DNA of 6,858 nt, taken from the NCBI GenBank assembly GCA_003152255.1, contig PLZT01000015.1, positions 1 through 6,858 of the forward strand, written 5' to 3'. Origin of the DNA: Methylocystaceae bacterium. GTDB taxonomy: Bacteria; Pseudomonadota; Alphaproteobacteria; Rhizobiales; Beijerinckiaceae. The notes below the pieces were generated by a model. The model ran no database searches. It was not told the DNA's origin and was given only the letters and a program-made list of their open reading frames with translations. Positions within the stretch are counted from its first letter, which is position 1; each line of letters opens with the position of its first letter. Positions 5,218 through 6,858 of this stretch are shown here, one piece after another. The translations under genes and the position numbers were made by a program.

Positions 5218-5223
5218 GCGCAC

Positions 5224-5345
5224 ATGGATTCAAAGATTGCGCTTCGTGGCAAGGTTGATCTGCTGCGGGAACGACCGGGTTAGGTGCCGTCGCGGCGTGT
5301 GTTGAGAATCGTTGACGCGTCTTCGAGCTGGATGATGCTATCCGA
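5224..5345. other. Spacer between IS256-type stop and the IS66-like remnant
   Basis: These 122 bases lie downstream of the IS256-type stop codon (minus strand) and so should contain the right end of that element. The stretch GGTGCCGTCGCGGCGTGTGT at 5283-5302 is a candidate, but no partner end exists in the window to confirm it. No gene is supported here. Confidence 0.25.
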
Positions 5346-5747
5346 TCAAGCGGCAAGGTCAATTATTTGATCGGCGGGCCTTTCGGCGAGGCTTTGCCAG
5401 CCGTCGACTTTCCGCATGACGATCTGGCCTGACGCCATCAGCGCCCAGAACAACATGGCGGCGGTTTCGGCGCAGGGCAGCACGGTTTGCGTCTTGATCC
5501 TGCGTTTGAACTCTTCATGCAGGCGTTCGATTGCATTCGAGGTTCGGATGGATTTCCATTGGCTTTGCGGAAAGCGCGTGAAGGTGAGCAGCTTGTCGCC
5601 TGCCTCCTCCAGGCTGTCGGCGTCGGGCGCGTCCATTTTCGCTATCCAATACGCCAAACGTGGAAGCTGTCGATGGCGGAGCTGCGCGCAAAACGCCTCA
5701 CCAATGCCAGAGAGGACGGCCAAGACCGCTATCATGAGGCCCGGCAC
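5346..5747 (-). pseudogene. IS256-family (Mutator) transposase, C-terminal fragment
   Basis: The reverse strand reads SLEEAGDKLLTFTRFPQSQW, then KSIRTSNAIERLHEEFKRRI and KTQTVLPCAETAAMLFWALM, ending near ...QIIDLAA at 5346. This is the highly conserved C-terminal third of a rhizobial-type IS256 transposase: the TNAIERL..EFKRRIKTQ block, which contains the last catalytic Glu, then the ASGQI.MRKVDGW tail. The first ~40 residues of the open frame (MPGLMIAVLAVLSG...) are not family-like, and homology seems to begin near 5655. The N-terminal two thirds, with the two catalytic Asp residues, are missing. The product cannot transpose. It separates the deacetylase from the exporter ATPase and so probably marks an insertion and deletion inside a former operon. 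Confidence 0.8.
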
Positions 5748-5940
5748 GCCCGCCGGTGCCTGCCGCGCGACGAAAAATGGGGTTGAAACCCACTATCAGC
5801 CCCGCACGCCCGCGTCGCCCAAAAGCCAATCGCGGATTTTGGGTCAGCTTCTGGACTTGACGGCATCGCAATTCTCCTCGACAATCAGACGATGCACGAG
5901 AAATAGGCATCGCGCATGAACTATCTGCATTGGCGTTTCA

Positions 5941-6048
5941 CCGCTCGCGTTTATGAAGCCCGGCGATTGGCTGGTCGTCTGGAAGCTCGGCCGATCTCTG
6001 CCCCACCTAATTACGACGGTCGCCGATCTGAAGACGCGCGGCGTCGGT
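5941..6048 (+). pseudogene. Serine recombinase (resolvase/invertase) internal fragment
   Basis: One plus-strand frame reads LAFMKPGDWLVVWKLGRS and then LPHLITTVADLKTRGVG. Tn3-type resolvases and DNA invertases carry the segment L.PGD.LVVWKLDRLGRSL.HLI..V..L..RG(V/I).F, which includes conserved catalytic-domain positions. Here three residues (DRL) are missing between WKL and GRS, an in-frame 9-base deletion across a repeated CTCG. No start, no catalytic N-terminal Ser region and no DNA-binding domain remain, so it is a dead scrap. Its 3' part overlaps, on the opposite strand, the last codons of the exporter ATPase gene. The 5748-5940 interval between this and the IS256 fragment shows no gene I can support. 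Confidence 0.65.
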
Positions 6049-6801
6049 GCGCTGAACGGAATCGCCCGTAGGGTGCATGGCTTCGCGATAGCGCGCGATC
6101 ACGCTCGCCGGATCTCCCGATTCGCGTATGACGCCGTTGTCCAGCCAAAGAATGCGGTCGCACAGGGTCTCGAGATAATCGAGACTGTGGGAGACGATCA
6201 AAATCGTGCCGGTCCTGGCGAAATCGGCGAGATAATCCTCGCATTTCTCCTGAAAGGGCTCGTCGCCGACCGACAGTGCCTCGTCGACGATGAGGATGTC
6301 GGCGTCGGCGTGCGCGCAAATGGCGAAGGCGACGCGCGCCACCATGCCGCTGGAGTATGTGCGCATGGGCTGTTCGAACGCCGAGCCGATGTCGGCGAAG
6401 GCGGCGATCGACGCCATGCGGCGGTCGATCTCCTTGCGCGTCAAGCCGAGGATGGCGGCGCCAATCCGCGCGTTCTCCTGACCCGTCAGCAGGCCGTCGA
6501 AAGCCGATCCCAGCGCGAGGATCGGCGCTATGCGTCCGCGCACGTCGAAGAAGCCCCTGGTCGGCTGCGTGATGCCGCACAGCATTTGCAGCAGCGTCGT
6601 CTTGCCCGCGCCATTGTGGCCGACGATGCCGACGCGCTCGCCCTTGGCGATGTCGAAGTTCACATCGGTGAGAACCCATTTCTCCGTATAGAACTTCTTC
6701 CAAAGACCGAGGACGATCTGCTTCAATTGATCGTTCTGATGACGATAGAGCTGAAACGCCTTGCCGACGCCCGAGCAGCGAATGATGAAATCAGACGACA
6801 T
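6007..6801 (-). CDS. Polysaccharide/O-antigen ABC exporter ATP-binding protein (Wzt/KpsT-like)
   Basis: The 264-residue ATPase has Walker A GHNGAGKTT at 61-69, the signature YSSGM at 149-153, Walker B ILIVDEA at 169-175, and an H-loop histidine at 205 in LIVSHS. The RIAPILALGSAFDGLLTGQEN stretch at 90-110 is typical of the Wzt/KpsT/TagH group that pairs with an ABC-2 permease to export capsule, O-antigen or teichoic-type polymers across the inner membrane. It lacks the C-terminal carbohydrate-binding domain of long Wzt proteins. The ATG at 6801 gives the family-like start MSSDFIIRC; the open frame to 6837 adds a run without family likeness. The permease gene, expected next to it, is not in the window. 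The last ~15 codons overlap a resolvase remnant on the other strand, so the native 3' end has been replaced, although the ATPase core is complete. Confidence 0.85.
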   Translation of the reverse strand: MSSDFIIRCSGVGKAFQLYRHQNDQLKQIVLGLWKKFYTEKWVLTDVNFDIAKGERVGIVGHNGAGKTTLLQMLCGITQPTRGFFDVRGRIAPILALGSAFDGLLTGQENARIGAAILGLTRKEIDRRMASIAAFADIGSAFEQPMRTYSSGMVARVAFAICAHADADILIVDEALSVGDEPFQEKCEDYLADFARTGTILIVSHSLDYLETLCDRILWLDNGVIRESGDPASVIARYREAMHPTGDSVQRTDAARLQIGDRRN

Positions 6802-6858
6802 CGACGACGACCAGATCAACGAGGACCAGGCGACCAAGAAACGAAGCGGCGCGGGCGG

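Noticed and set aside
5416..5919. Plus-strand open frames antisense to the IS256 fragment, including a segment reading MAELRAKRLTNAREDGQD.
   Set aside because: Most of their length is antisense to the recognisable IS256 C-terminus. The last part looks mildly coding-like but has no recognisable family.
6782..6858. Plus-strand ATG frame starting MMKSDDIDDDQINEDQATKK, running off the right edge, antisense to the start of the exporter ATPase gene.
   Set aside because: It overlaps the first codons of a well-supported gene, has no clear ribosome-binding site, and is too short to test before the edge. It remains a possible divergent gene start.
6791..6858. Minus-strand frame ending TGA just inside the ATPase gene (…LVLVDLVVVDVV), a possible end of an upstream permease gene.
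   Set aside because: The Val- and Leu-rich run comes from a repetitive GTC stretch and does not match the usual ABC-2 permease ending.

Overview
The window looks like a decayed accessory region of an alphaproteobacterium. A Rhizobiales or methylotroph-type chromosome or large plasmid is likely. This rests on fairly high-GC host-type genes, on the subgroups of IS1595- and IS256-type transposase remnants, and on a MntA/HepT module of the type common in such genomes. The assignment is inference from sequence style only, because there is no rRNA, tRNA or marker gene here.

Layout, left to right. Positions 1-139 hold the N-terminus of an IS1595-family transposase running off the left edge (minus strand). 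Positions 140-1120 have no convincing complete gene. This stretch is dominated by a repeat structure at about 226-777: a 39-bp imperfect inverted repeat at both ends, plus an array of roughly 21-bp-spaced units related to CAATCATTGC. It resembles the multiple-repeat ends of an IS21-like element that has lost its genes. A small AT-richer SAM-dependent methyltransferase follows (1121-1876, minus). Positions 2060-2686 hold a second IS1595-type transposase (plus), cut just after its first catalytic Asp by a 274-bp MITE-like insertion (2521-2794) with 34-bp inverted ends. Next come a perfect 14-bp-stem palindrome (2853-2893), the C-terminal scrap of an IS256-family transposase (to 3001) and its probable end. 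Positions 3203-3822 carry a MntA/HepT toxin-antitoxin pair. The antitoxin nucleotidyltransferase is intact, but the HepT toxin has an amber codon at position 11 and a 3' frameshift.

The right half is on the minus strand and looks like a fragment of a surface-polysaccharide or glycoconjugate locus. It has a PIG-L family deacetylase (3811-4962) and an ATP-binding subunit of a Wzt/KpsT-type polysaccharide exporter (6007-6801). Between them lie transposon scraps: an IS66-type N-terminus fused in frame upstream of the deacetylase, a second and different IS256-family C-terminus (5346-5747), and a serine-recombinase (resolvase) remnant whose reverse strand now encodes the last codons of the exporter ATPase. 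The methyltransferase, deacetylase and exporter ATPase would fit together in modifying and exporting a sugar polymer, but no glycosyltransferase, polymerase or permease is visible here. I do not see a convincing new biological system. The most notable content is the nested transposon wreckage, the orphan repeat element, the nonautonomous MITE and the detoxified MntA/HepT pair.
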